Shown: positions 5,424 through 12,150, counted from the first letter of the stretch. The stretch is DNA of 12,150 bases from Myxococcales bacterium (GCA_020430865.1 JAGQIY010001212.1:1-12150), one strand, 5' to 3'. Notes: a model not told the origin generated them from the letters alone. Made by a program: numbers and translations.

Positions 5424-7028
5424 ATGCGCCGATTCCTAGCCCTCGCCGTGCTGTCCCCCGCCTTGGTCCTCGCCTGCGGGAGCGAAGACGAAGAATCCAG
5501 CTCCTGCGCTGGGAGCGCCTGCGCGGGCAGCGCGGGGACGGGTGGCAGAGCCGGTTCCGCAGGGAAACCATCGAGCGGGGGCGCTGCCGGGACAGGCGCA
5601 GGCGCGGGGGGAGCCACAGCAGGCGCCGGAGGAGCCACAGCAGGTGCCGGAGGAGCCACAGCAGGTGCCGGAGGAGCCACAGCAGGTGCCGGAGGAGCCA
5701 CAGCAGGCGCCGGAGGAGCCACAGCAGGCGCCGGAGGAGCCACAGCAGGCGCCGGAGGAGCCACAGCAGGCGCTGGCGGTTCCGCGGGGAGCAGCGCCTG
5801 CACGACCTGCGGCCCAGTCAGCGCGCTCCGCATCTCCGAGGTGCTGTACGACGCGCCGGCGGGCGACGCCGGACGCGAGTGGATCGAGCTGTACAACCCG
5901 GGCTCTGAGCCGGTGGATCTGGCTGCCGCTGCGCTGGGCTACGGCGGCAGCACGTTGACCTCCGTCACCCTCGACCTGCCAGCCCTGATTCTGGCTCCTG
6001 GCGCCTGCGTCGTCGTCGGCGGCCCCGACGCCTCCGCTGATATTGGCTCGCCGAGCTACGCGGCCACGCTGAACCTGGGTGGACTGCAGAACGCCACGAG
6101 CGACACGGCGGACGGCGTAGCGCTGTTCGTTGGTCCCGCGAGCAGCCTGAACGCCGGCTCGCTGCCTTTCGACGTGGTCCTCTACGGCGCCGCAAACAGC
6201 AACTCCCTGCCCAGCAGCGACGGCAGCGTCCCGAGCCAAGGCTATGTCATGGCGAGCGCGGCGGGTCAGAGCCTCTACTCGTCCCTCGGTGGGTCACGGT
6301 CCGCCGCGTGGGGGATCGCCAGTGTTCCGTCTCCAGGCCGCTGCTTCGGCCTCGTGGCGAGCGATCTCGGCAACGGTGACAGCCAGGTGTTCAGCGGGCG
6401 ACGCCGCGGTCCCGAAGCAGGCGGGCAAACGCTGGGGCTGAAGACCTTCAACGTCGACGCGAGCACGACCACCGTGCTCTTTGGAACTCGAGCCGCGAGC
6501 TGTATCGACGACGCGCAGGGTCTGTCCTGCACCGTGCCGGGGGGGACCGGCGTCGTGGATCTCACCCTGCGACAGGCAGGCGGTGATGTCGTGTATCCCA
6601 GCTTCTACAGCTACGAGCCCATCGACTACTGCATCCTCCAGTACCCCAAGGATCACACGGGTGCCGTGGCCGCCACGACGACGTTCTTCGGCCGCGTCTA
6701 CGAGAGTGGCCTCACCGAGGCCGCCGGTGACTCCGGCGCGCTGGACGTCGAGTGGGGGTACGGTCCGCTGGGTGTGGACCCAGGCCTAGCTCCGAGCGCG
6801 TTCACCTGGCTCGGCGCGAGCTTCAACGTCCAGAGTGGCAACGACGACGAGTATGCCGCAGACGTGACGCTCCCCGGTCCGGCGGACGTGTACGCCCACG
6901 TGTTCCGCGTGCGTCCCAGCAGCGGCGGTGTCTGGACCTACTGCGACCGCGATGGCACCGTGAACAACGACCCGGGCGGAGCCAACTTCTTCGACGTGAA
7001 CGACGTCGGGCTCCTGGAAACCCAGTGA
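5424..7028 (+). CDS. Lamin-tail-domain lipoprotein with a Gly/Ala/Thr repeat linker
   Basis: The 534-residue protein begins with a lipoprotein signal (MRRFLALAVLSPALVLAC, lipobox LVLAC, lipidated C18). A flexible linker contains eight copies of GATAGAG (residues 63-118). A lamin-tail domain (LTD, an Ig-like beta fold common in secreted bacterial proteins) runs from about 135 to 306 and opens with LRISEVLYDAP and REWIELYNPGSEPVDL. A short IPT/TIG-like segment follows (about 325-400). The C-terminal beta domain (about 405-534) has FFGRVYESGLTE, GYGPLGVDP, ASFNVQSGNDDEY, VFRVRP and WTYCDRDG landmarks that recur in secreted myxobacterial proteins. It is probably outer-membrane or surface anchored, holding binding domains away from the membrane. 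LTD domains in bacteria often accompany nucleases or adhesins, but no catalytic residues are seen here. ATG 5424 is chosen because it alone gives the signal peptide; the Shine-Dalgarno is poor. Confidence 0.88.
   Translation: MRRFLALAVLSPALVLACGSEDEESSSCAGSACAGSAGTGGRAGSAGKPSSGGAAGTGAGAGGATAGAGGATAGAGGATAGAGGATAGAGGATAGAGGATAGAGGATAGAGGATAGAGGSAGSSACTTCGPVSALRISEVLYDAPAGDAGREWIELYNPGSEPVDLAAAALGYGGSTLTSVTLDLPALILAPGACVVVGGPDASADIGSPSYAATLNLGGLQNATSDTADGVALFVGPASSLNAGSLPFDVVLYGAANSNSLPSSDGSVPSQGYVMASAAGQSLYSSLGGSRSAAWGIASVPSPGRCFGLVASDLGNGDSQVFSGRRRGPEAGGQTLGLKTFNVDASTTTVLFGTRAASCIDDAQGLSCTVPGGTGVVDLTLRQAGGDVVYPSFYSYEPIDYCILQYPKDHTGAVAATTTFFGRVYESGLTEAAGDSGALDVEWGYGPLGVDPGLAPSAFTWLGASFNVQSGNDDEYAADVTLPGPADVYAHVFRVRPSSGGVWTYCDRDGTVNNDPGGANFFDVNDVGLLETQ
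5610..5777 (+). repeat. Eight tandem 21-bp repeats, in frame
   Basis: The unit GGAGCCACAGCAGGYGCC plus GGA is repeated eight times without gaps (168 bp), encoding GATAGAG each time. Apart from the last unit (GCT GGC at its end), the only variation is one synonymous base: GGC, GGT, GGT, GGT, GGC, GGC, GGC, GGC in units 1-8. This block pattern suggests recent expansion by duplication of neighbouring units. The length is a whole number of codons, so changes in copy number would alter linker length without breaking the frame. Confidence 0.95.
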
Positions 7029-7045
7029 GCGAACGCGGGTTCGCT
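7028..7045 (+). terminator. Hairpin directly after the lipoprotein stop
   Basis: GCGAAC (7029-7034), loop GCGG and GTTCGC (7039-7044) form a perfect stem, extended by A7028-T7045 to 7 bp. It starts at the last base of the stop codon. No T-tract follows, so termination is plausible but unproven. Confidence 0.4.
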
Positions 7046-7135
7046 GCGCTCTTGGCCGCTCTGGGCCCCTCGAGTCGCGTGGCTCGCAATTGTGGCGCGC
7101 GCTCTGCGTCCGAAGGCGCGTAGACTTCCTCTTTG

Positions 7136-9433
7136 GTGAGTCAGCTCGAGTCCAAGATCCCGTTCGAGGCCTTGATCGCCGTCGCTCCCGGCGCCGTGCT
7201 GGGGTGTGACGGCGAGCGCTGGGTGTATGCCAACGACCGCGCGCGGGAGTTGCTGGGGGAGCCGGCTTGCGCCGTTGGCGAGCGGGTAACCAAGGCGTTT
7301 CTCGAGACCGAAGCGCCCTTGGTGGAGGCCTGGCTCCAAGCCGCGCGCCTCACCCCCACGATCAAGACACTCACTTGCTCGAAGTGGGAGACGTCCGTCG
7401 AAGCTCGCGCGCAGCGCATCTCCGATGGCGTCATCGCCGTGTTCCTGCGCGATCTCACGCTCCAGGAAACGCTCGCGGCGCGCCTGCGGGAGAGCGAAGA
7501 CTTCAAGCAGCAGGTGCTGGAGATGCACCCGGGCGTGATCTACGTCTTCGATCTCGTCGCGCGACGCCCGGTGTTCGTGAATCCTCGATTCGCCACGCTC
7601 CTCGGCTACCCGGCGGAAGAGAGCGACGCCCTGATCGAGCGCTTCACCGAGCTGATGCACCCGGCAGATCTCGAGGCAGCTCGCGAGCAGGTCGCGCGCT
7701 GGGAGCTGGCTTCGGACGACGAGGTCCTCGAGACGATGCATCGCATCCGCGCCGCCTCGGGCAGCTGGCGCTGGTTCCTCGGCCGAGACCGGGTGTTTCG
7801 TCGCGACGAGGCCGGACGGGTCACCCACGTGATCGGCATCACCACCGACGTAACGGATCGGGTTCTCGACGAGCAGGCGCTGCGCGCCAGCGAGGCGCGT
7901 TTCCGCGCGATCTACGCCGGCGCAGGCATGGGGATCGCGCTGTGCAGCTTGCGCGGGAGGGTGCTCGAGTCCAACGACGCCCTGGCGGGCATGCTCGCGT
8001 TGCCGACCGAAGCGCTTCGCAGCGTGCAGCTCGAAGACCTGATCGTTCCAGGTGAACGCGCGGCGCTGCGCGCTGGCTTGCGCGCGCTCGATGCCGGTGC
8101 GATTCATCGCGCCGAGCACCGCCTGGAGCAGCCCTCGGGAGCTCCGCGCTGGGCTCAGCTGACGATCACGACGGCGGGCACGGAGGAGGCCCCCGGCTAC
8201 CTGATCGCGATGCTCGAAGACATAACCGCGAGGAAACAAACTGAGCAGGCGCGTGACCAGCGTGCGGCGGAGCAACTGCAGTCGAAGAAGCTCGAGAGCC
8301 TCGGTCTCCTGGCGGGCGGGATCGCCCACGACTTCAACAACTTGCTGCTGGGCATGCTGGGGAACGCGGCGCTGGCGCGCAAGTTCATCGACCTGCAATC
8401 ACCCGCGGCGCGTCACCTCGAGTTGATCGAGGCCGCCGCGGTCGCCGCAGGCGAACTCACCACCCAGATGCTCGCGTTCACCGGTCGGGGCGAGCTCAAC
8501 AAGAGCACGTTGGCGCTGGGCAACTTGCTGCGCGAGACGGTGGATCTGCTCGCGGTTCGCACCGCGGCTGGCAGCTCCAGACGTCCGGAGTTCCGCTTCG
8601 AGATCGAGGACGCCTTGCCAGAGGTCTGGGGCGACGCAGGTCAGCTACGTCAGGTGTGCATGAACCTGGTGGCGAACGCAACCGACGCGCTGAGGAGTCG
8701 CAACGGGACGATTCACCTGCGCGCAACCGCCCAGGCTGCGCCCGACCTGACGACTCGCGTGGACCGCTTTCAGGCCATGATCCCCGAGGCGTCGCCACCC
8801 CCGAGCGCGGAGAACGGCTTCGTCTGCGTCGACGTCGAGGACGACGGCGATGGCATGAGCGAGGACACCTTGAGTCGGATCTTCGATCCGTTCTTCACCA
8901 CCAAGCCTGGCGGCAAGGGGTTGGGGCTAGCGTCGGTGCTGGGCATCGTCCGGGCCCACCATGGAATTATCCACGCAGAAAGTGCTCCGGATCGCGGGAC
9001 GCGTTTTCGTGTCTGGCTACCCTGCCAGCGCCCGACGACACCCGCGCCGGCGTTGGGGGCGAGCAAGCGTCGCGGTCTCGCGCTCTTGATCGACGACGAC
9101 GAGATGGTGCGCGACGTCACCAAGAGCATGCTGGAGCTCGAGGGCTTCGAGGTGTTGAGCGCGGCCAGTGGCGGCGAGGGGCTCGCGCTCTTCGAGGCTC
9201 ATTCCATCGACGTGGTGATCCTCGACCTGACCATGCCTGGCCTGGGTGGCGAAGAGGTGTTCGAGCGCCTGCGAGCGCGCAACCCGCATCTACCCGTGGT
9301 CTTCACCACCGGGTTCACGGCGCACGAAGCGAGCGACCGCCTGCTGCGCCATCGCCGAGTGGCGCTCCTCCACAAGCCATACCGACTCCAGGCGTTGAAG
9401 GAGCACCTCGAACTCGCCATCGCCACCAGCTGA
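7136..9433 (+). CDS. Three-PAS hybrid sensor histidine kinase with C-terminal receiver
   Basis: The 765-residue protein has no transmembrane segment and should be cytoplasmic. Order: PAS 1 (about 8-110), PAS 2 (about 123-245, with a PAC-type end GITTDVTDR), PAS 3 (about 255-365, ending LEDITARK), a HisKA dimerisation helix with phospho-acceptor H398 in GGIAHDFNNLL, and a HATPase_c domain with N-box NLVANATDAL, G1 DDGDGMS, F-box FDPFFTTK and G2 GGKGLGLA. A receiver domain follows, with an acidic pocket IDDDE (about 650), phospho-acceptor D697 in ILDLTMPG, a switch Thr in FTTGF and Lys in LHKPY. All catalytic residues are present. The HDFNN type is common in kinases with PAS input and receiver output; the last PAS domains may sense small ligands or redox state. 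No DNA-binding output or partner regulator is adjacent. The start is GTG 7136; TTG 7133 is directly before it, and an in-frame stop at 7121 excludes anything longer. No good Shine-Dalgarno is seen. Confidence 0.9.
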   Translation: MSQLESKIPFEALIAVAPGAVLGCDGERWVYANDRARELLGEPACAVGERVTKAFLETEAPLVEAWLQAARLTPTIKTLTCSKWETSVEARAQRISDGVIAVFLRDLTLQETLAARLRESEDFKQQVLEMHPGVIYVFDLVARRPVFVNPRFATLLGYPAEESDALIERFTELMHPADLEAAREQVARWELASDDEVLETMHRIRAASGSWRWFLGRDRVFRRDEAGRVTHVIGITTDVTDRVLDEQALRASEARFRAIYAGAGMGIALCSLRGRVLESNDALAGMLALPTEALRSVQLEDLIVPGERAALRAGLRALDAGAIHRAEHRLEQPSGAPRWAQLTITTAGTEEAPGYLIAMLEDITARKQTEQARDQRAAEQLQSKKLESLGLLAGGIAHDFNNLLLGMLGNAALARKFIDLQSPAARHLELIEAAAVAAGELTTQMLAFTGRGELNKSTLALGNLLRETVDLLAVRTAAGSSRRPEFRFEIEDALPEVWGDAGQLRQVCMNLVANATDALRSRNGTIHLRATAQAAPDLTTRVDRFQAMIPEASPPPSAENGFVCVDVEDDGDGMSEDTLSRIFDPFFTTKPGGKGLGLASVLGIVRAHHGIIHAESAPDRGTRFRVWLPCQRPTTPAPALGASKRRGLALLIDDDEMVRDVTKSMLELEGFEVLSAASGGEGLALFEAHSIDVVILDLTMPGLGGEEVFERLRARNPHLPVVFTTGFTAHEASDRLLRHRRVALLHKPYRLQALKEHLELAIATS

Positions 9434-9624
9434 GACGAACCCGTACCCATGGGCGACGCTCCGCCGTTTGCACAGCGCGCCTCACCCCCAAGACCGGGTG
9501 CGAACCCGAAGTATCCGGCGGCCCGGTGTGATACGCTTTCGGGGGCGCTCGCCGCCCACGCATCGGCTTCCTCCGACCCCTCTCCGCGTTCACCCAGCAC
9601 GGGTGTCGCACCTCGCGACCCAAG

Positions 9625-10359
9625 ATGCCCACGGTTCACCACGGCAGAAAAGAAGTCCTGCTGAAGCTGGTCTACTACGGGCCCGGTTTGGGCGGGAAGA
9701 CCACCAACCTCGAGTACATCCACGCCCACAGCCGCCCGGAGTACCGAGGGAAGCTGCTCAGCCTGACCACCGAGAGCGAGCGCACGATCTTCTTCGATCT
9801 GCTGCCGGTGCACCTCGGCAAGTTCAAGGGCTACTCGATTCGACTCCACGTGTGCACCGTCCCTGGCCAGATCGCCTACGACGACACCCGACGCCTGATC
9901 CTGCGCAACGTGGACGGCGTGGTGTTCGTCGTCGACAGCCAGGAAGCCGCCCTCGAGGCCAACATTCAGAGCATGCACAACCTGGAGATCAACCTCGCGC
10001 GTCAGGGCATGGAGTACGCGCGTGTGCCCATGGTGGTGCAGTACAACAAGCGAGATCTTGCCGACATCCTCGCCCCCGAGGAGCTACGGAGAGCCCTCGG
10101 GCTGTCGGCGGATCTGACTCAGATCCCCGCCTGCGCCCGCGACGGCAAGGGGGTGTTCGAGACGCTGAAATCGATGGTCAAGGAGTGCCTCAAGCTGGTT
10201 GGCGACCCGGCGCACGCTCACGAGGGCCGTACTCCATCGATCCTGCCGGGCCGCCGCGCCAGCATGTTTCCGGAGTCGCGTCCGTCAGCGCTGACGGACC
10301 CTTCCAGTTCCGCGCTGCGGCCTCCTCCGGTCCCACGCGGCGACGCCGGCTCCAGCTGA
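9625..10359 (+). CDS. MglA-like Ras-family GTPase with extra C-terminal tail
   Basis: The first 195 or so residues align without gaps to Myxococcus xanthus MglA, the polarity switch for gliding and type IV pilus motility, recalled from knowledge. The P-loop GPGLGGKTTN is at 19-28, the switch I region TTESERTIFFDLLP includes R53 (MglA's intrinsic arginine finger), and TVPGQ places T78 and Q82 at MglA numbering in place of the Ras DxxG. NKRD is at 141-144. All nucleotide-binding residues are kept, so it should bind and hydrolyse GTP. A further stretch of about 50 residues, rich in Pro, Ser and Arg and probably disordered, follows and is absent from MglA (195 aa). No roadblock-type MglB gene is next to it, unlike the mglBA operon. 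It is probably an MglA paralog rather than the motility gene itself. Start ATG 9625 fits the family start; the Shine-Dalgarno is weak. The gap 9434-9624 shows no recognisable gene or promoter. Confidence 0.88.
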   Translation: MPTVHHGRKEVLLKLVYYGPGLGGKTTNLEYIHAHSRPEYRGKLLSLTTESERTIFFDLLPVHLGKFKGYSIRLHVCTVPGQIAYDDTRRLILRNVDGVVFVVDSQEAALEANIQSMHNLEINLARQGMEYARVPMVVQYNKRDLADILAPEELRRALGLSADLTQIPACARDGKGVFETLKSMVKECLKLVGDPAHAHEGRTPSILPGRRASMFPESRPSALTDPSSSALRPPPVPRGDAGSS

Positions 10360-10376
10360 GGTAGCGGGCGAGCGCT

Positions 10377-10402
10377 GGATTCTGCACCTGGTGAGTGAAT
10401 CC
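10377..10402 (+). repeat. Nested inverted repeat after the MglA-like gene
   Basis: GGATTC (10377-10382) pairs with GAATCC (10397-10402) around an inner CACCTGGTG near-palindrome (10385-10393). It begins 17 bp after the MglA-like stop and ends 11 bp before the predicted ECF promoter. It could end the upstream transcript, although it lacks a T-tract, or bind a regulator. Confidence 0.35.
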
Positions 10403-10413
10403 CGGAGCCTCGA

Positions 10414-10441
10414 TCAAACCGCCAGGACCGCTGACCGTAGA
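10414..10441 (+). promoter_or_regulatory. ECF-type promoter of the sigma factor operon (autoregulation)
   Basis: TCAAAC (10414-10419), a 16-nt spacer and CGTAGA (10436-10441) share the AAACC-N15-CGTA core and spacing with the promoter at 1481-1508. ECF sigma factors commonly transcribe their own operon. Predicted transcription start is about 10447-10450, giving a leader of roughly 90 nt. A small inverted repeat AGGGC/GCCCT (10441-10457) spans that start. Confidence 0.6.
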
Positions 10442-10536
10442 GGGCACGGTAGGCCCTGCTCTCATGTCGCCATTGACCCAGACTCGCGTTTTCGCTTGCA
10501 TGCTCACCCATTGGAGCCTGGGGCGCAGTCTTGTCG

Positions 10537-11148
10537 ATGAGCAGCCAAGAGCCGGACACGAGCGCACTGGACGCCGCGATGGATCGCTACGCCGCTGGCG
10601 ACGACGCGGCGTTCAACGAGCTCTACGCGCCGATAGCCCAGCGCTTGCTGCCCTTTCTCCGCAGGATGTGTGGGTCCCTGGAGCGGGCCGAGGATTTGCT
10701 GCAGGAGACGTTCGTGCGCATGCATCGCGCTCGCGGGTCATTTGGCAGGGGCGCGGCGGTCATGCCCTGGGCCTATGCGATCGCGCGGAACTGCTACATC
10801 GACTCCTATCGCGCGAAGAAGAGTCGTCCCAAGGAGGTCTCTCGCACCCGAGACAGCGATGCGCCCCCCTACCCCGAACCTCACGCGGGGCCGGACGCCA
10901 GCGGAGAAGCTCAGCTCGCCGCATCACAGATGGCGGAGGTGGTGCAACACGCGCTGGACAGCATGACGGTCGCGCGCCGGGAGGCGTTCGTGCTGGTGCG
11001 CTACGAGGGTCACAGTATCCGCGAGGCAGCGGAGGTCCTGGGAACCACGGAGGGCGCGGTGAAGCTTCGGGCATTTCACGCGTATCAAGAGATCCGCACC
11101 GCACTCGAACAGGCGGGCTTGCTCTCCGCAGGAGGGGGTGAGAGATGA
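10537..11148 (+). CDS. ECF-family RNA polymerase sigma factor
   Basis: The 203-residue protein has the two-domain form of extracytoplasmic-function sigma factors. Region 2 (about 20-92) contains AAFNELYAPIAQRLLPFLRR, the RAEDLLQETFVRMHRAR core-binding helix and MPWAYAIARNCYIDSYR, which recognises the -10 element. A charged, Pro-rich linker (about 95-125) leads to region 4 (about 130-195), with LDSMTVARREAFVLVRYEGH and the helix-turn-helix SIREAAEVLGTTEGAVKLRA that reads the -35. No region 1 or 3 and no C-terminal extension are present. The stop overlaps the start of the NrsF-like membrane protein by ATGA, the usual arrangement with an anti-sigma factor. ATG 10537 is chosen; TTG 10531 is in frame just before it. 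Only a weak GGGGCG ribosome binding site is seen. Its probable promoter is at 10414-10441. Confidence 0.93.
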   Translation: MSSQEPDTSALDAAMDRYAAGDDAAFNELYAPIAQRLLPFLRRMCGSLERAEDLLQETFVRMHRARGSFGRGAAVMPWAYAIARNCYIDSYRAKKSRPKEVSRTRDSDAPPYPEPHAGPDASGEAQLAASQMAEVVQHALDSMTVARREAFVLVRYEGHSIREAAEVLGTTEGAVKLRAFHAYQEIRTALEQAGLLSAGGGER

Positions 11149-11855
11149 CCACTCGCCAACCGCCCGAGGCCCTCGATGAGATTCACGGCCTGCGGCTGGA
11201 TCAGCTGGGCAACATCCCGGATCCGCTACTCGGGAGCAGCGCCTCACCCGCTCCTCCCCCCAAGCTCGGGGCGGCCCCGACCCGGGCTCAGTTCTGGCGA
11301 ACCCGGAGCTGGGCCCTGGTCGGAGCGGCGCTCTGGGCGTTTGGGCACCTGGGGATCCGCGCCGCCAAGGGCAGCTTCGACCGGCTCCCGCTCTGGTACT
11401 CGGCGTCCCACGTGATCGTGCCGTTCGTGCTCGGCGGCGCGCTGGCGTTCCTGGCTCTGCGCGGCGGCCGCCGAGGACTCGGCAGCGCCACGAGCCGGCT
11501 GATGGCCCTGGTGTTTGTGAGCATCGCCACGTTCTGGGCGCTGGCCATGTTGCTGCCTTCGCTGAACCCGGTGGCACCGGAACCGGCTGGCACGATGAGC
11601 TGCATGGGGCATACCCTGGCTTGGGTGGCGGGCCCGCTGGTGCTCGTCGCAATCGGCGTGCGGGGTTGTTTCCCCGCGGGTTCGCGCTGGCGCAGCGCAG
11701 GCCTGGGCGCGGCAGCCGGGCTCTTCGCTGGGGCGCTCACGAACCTGCAATGCTCGGCCGGTGGGCACCTGCACATGATGCTGGGTCACGGCTCGTCGGC
11801 GGTGGTCGCGGCTCTCGTGGGTGGCCTGTTGATCGCGAAGCTTTCCCGCGCCTGA
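11145..11855 (+). CDS. DUF1109/NrsF-like six-helix membrane protein, probable anti-sigma factor
   Basis: The 236-residue protein has a soluble N-terminal segment of about 50 residues that could hold the sigma factor. Six hydrophobic helices follow, approximately 54-72, 87-109, 122-142, 154-172, 186-205 and 212-233. That layout, and translational coupling to an ECF sigma (ATGA overlap, GGAGG 9 nt upstream at 11131-11135), match NrsF of Caulobacter, the negative regulator of SigF in the DUF1109 family. NrsF needs two conserved cysteines to respond to chromium and cadmium. Here cysteines are at 153 (SCMGHTLAW), 175 (RGCF) and 203 (LQCSAGGHLHMMLGH); 153 and 203 fall in the places expected for the conserved pair, and the histidines after 203 add possible metal ligands. 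Family membership is by eye. The inducing signal is inferred and could differ. Confidence 0.8.
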   Translation: MTTRQPPEALDEIHGLRLDQLGNIPDPLLGSSASPAPPPKLGAAPTRAQFWRTRSWALVGAALWAFGHLGIRAAKGSFDRLPLWYSASHVIVPFVLGGALAFLALRGGRRGLGSATSRLMALVFVSIATFWALAMLLPSLNPVAPEPAGTMSCMGHTLAWVAGPLVLVAIGVRGCFPAGSRWRSAGLGAAAGLFAGALTNLQCSAGGHLHMMLGHGSSAVVAALVGGLLIAKLSRA

Positions 11856-11885
11856 GCGATCCAGGCGGAACACATTGTCAGTACT

Positions 11886-11909
11886 CCCGCGGACTTCGGC
11901 GGGGTTTTT
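11886..11909 (+). terminator. Rho-independent terminator of the sigma/anti-sigma operon
   Basis: CCCGC (11886-11890) and GCGGG (11899-11903), with an 8-nt loop containing CTTC, are followed by G and TTTTT (11905-11909). It lies 31 bp after the anti-sigma stop and closes the two-gene operon. This is the clearest intrinsic terminator on the plus strand. Confidence 0.8.
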
Positions 11910-11946
11910 GTCCTTAACGCTCGCTGGGACGTAGGCTTCTGCCGGA

Positions 11947-12150
11947 GTGAGTCGAGAAGCGAAAGATCCCCGCGTCGACTGCTGGTCGGGTCCCTGGAGC
12001 CGACCCCCGGCAGGCCTCGGAGCCAAGCTCTGCGGGCTCCTGGTGGCTCTGAGCGCCCTCGGGGGCTGTGCCCACGAAGGCGAGCCCGCACGCGTGCCCA
12101 GCAGCGCCTACCAAGGCCCATGGAGTCCGCAGTCGTACTACTACCTGCCC
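11947..12150 (+). CDS. N-terminal part of a lipoprotein (runs off the window)
   Basis: An open frame from GTG 11947 runs to the last base (68 codons, no stop). It encodes an unusually long, partly basic leader of about 26 residues, then a hydrophobic stretch GLLVALSALGG and C42 in a lipobox-like ALGGC, followed by AHEGEPARVPSSAYQGPWSP and a YYYLP end. This is the pattern of a bacterial lipoprotein signal. An in-frame stop at 11932 and the lack of other start codons before the hydrophobic stretch make GTG 11947 the likely start, although GGAG almost touches it and so is a poor ribosome binding site. The function is not recognisable. It lies after the sigma operon's terminator, so it is probably a separate transcript. 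Confidence 0.65.
   Translation, partial: MSREAKDPRVDCWSGPWSRPPAGLGAKLCGLLVALSALGGCAHEGEPARVPSSAYQGPWSPQSYYYLP

Noticed and set aside
5610..5777. Tandem repeats as a CRISPR array
   Set aside because: The units are directly abutting with no spacers, are in frame with a lipoprotein linker, and no cas genes are present.
5366..5896. Proline-rich N-terminal extension of the acyl-CoA-dehydrogenase-like gene (PAVAPPA repeats)
   Set aside because: The repeats are the antisense reading of the lipoprotein's 21-bp repeats, and the lipoprotein has a signal peptide and domains in the other direction. The true start is at 5365 or at most 5425.
6938..8398. Minus-strand open frame of 486 codons opposite the histidine kinase
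   Set aside because: The translation has no recognisable motif, while the plus strand encodes intact PAS and HisKA domains. It is an antisense shadow.
9520..9545. Possible housekeeping promoter (GTGATACGCT) before the MglA-like gene
   Set aside because: Only about half of the -10 bases match and no acceptable -35 is correctly spaced.
11244..12026. Minus-strand open frame of 260 codons opposite the NrsF-like gene
   Set aside because: It is antisense to a gene with six clear membrane helices and a strong ribosome binding site, and it spans the operon terminator.

Overview
The window is GC-rich DNA with strongly GC-biased third codon positions. Its gene content is typical of Myxococcota, and a Polyangia-like (Sorangium/Polyangium-type) chromosome is the best guess. 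Supporting signs are an MglA-type small GTPase colinear with Myxococcus MglA, a lamin-tail-domain lipoprotein with a Gly/Ala/Thr repeat linker, a multi-PAS hybrid histidine kinase, and an ECF sigma factor paired with a six-helix DUF1109/NrsF-like membrane protein. This is an inference from families, not a database match. No rRNA, tRNA, insertion sequence, phage gene or CRISPR array was seen. No gene-free stretch exceeds 300 bases; the largest gap is 1232-1517.

Layout. (1) 11-1231, minus: a truncated long-chain acyl-CoA synthetase-like protein that has lost its ATP-binding signature and C-terminal half. (2) 1518-3762, plus: a small secreted protein with a CX7C pair, followed 40 bp later by an amidase-signature hydrolase. 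(3) 3851-4162, minus: a polyhydroxyalkanoate-system (PHA_gran_rgn-like) protein, separated from the convergent amidase by a two-way terminator. (4) 4322-5365, minus: a short acyl-CoA-dehydrogenase-like protein, divergent from (5) 5424-7028, plus: a lamin-tail-domain lipoprotein with eight 21-bp repeats. Two palindromes lie in their 58-bp intergenic region. (6) 7136-9433, plus: a three-PAS hybrid histidine kinase. (7) 9625-10359, plus: an MglA-like GTPase with an extra C-terminal tail. (8) 10537-11855, plus: an ECF sigma factor and its NrsF-like membrane partner, overlapping by ATGA and closed by a terminator. (9) 11947 to the window end: the beginning of another lipoprotein.

The most interesting signal links two distant regions. 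The same ECF-type promoter pattern, AAACC-N15-CGTA, stands upstream of the sigma factor (10414-10441) and upstream of the secreted CX7C protein/amidase pair (1481-1508). Reading both strands by eye, these are the only two occurrences, and each is in the correct orientation in front of a gene. The model is an autoregulated envelope-stress sigma factor whose membrane partner carries three cysteines, including C153 and C203 flanking the last helices. It would drive its own operon and a secreted two-cysteine protein plus amidase about 9 kb away. At the latter promoter the transcript should start almost at the ATG, giving a leaderless or near-leaderless mRNA.
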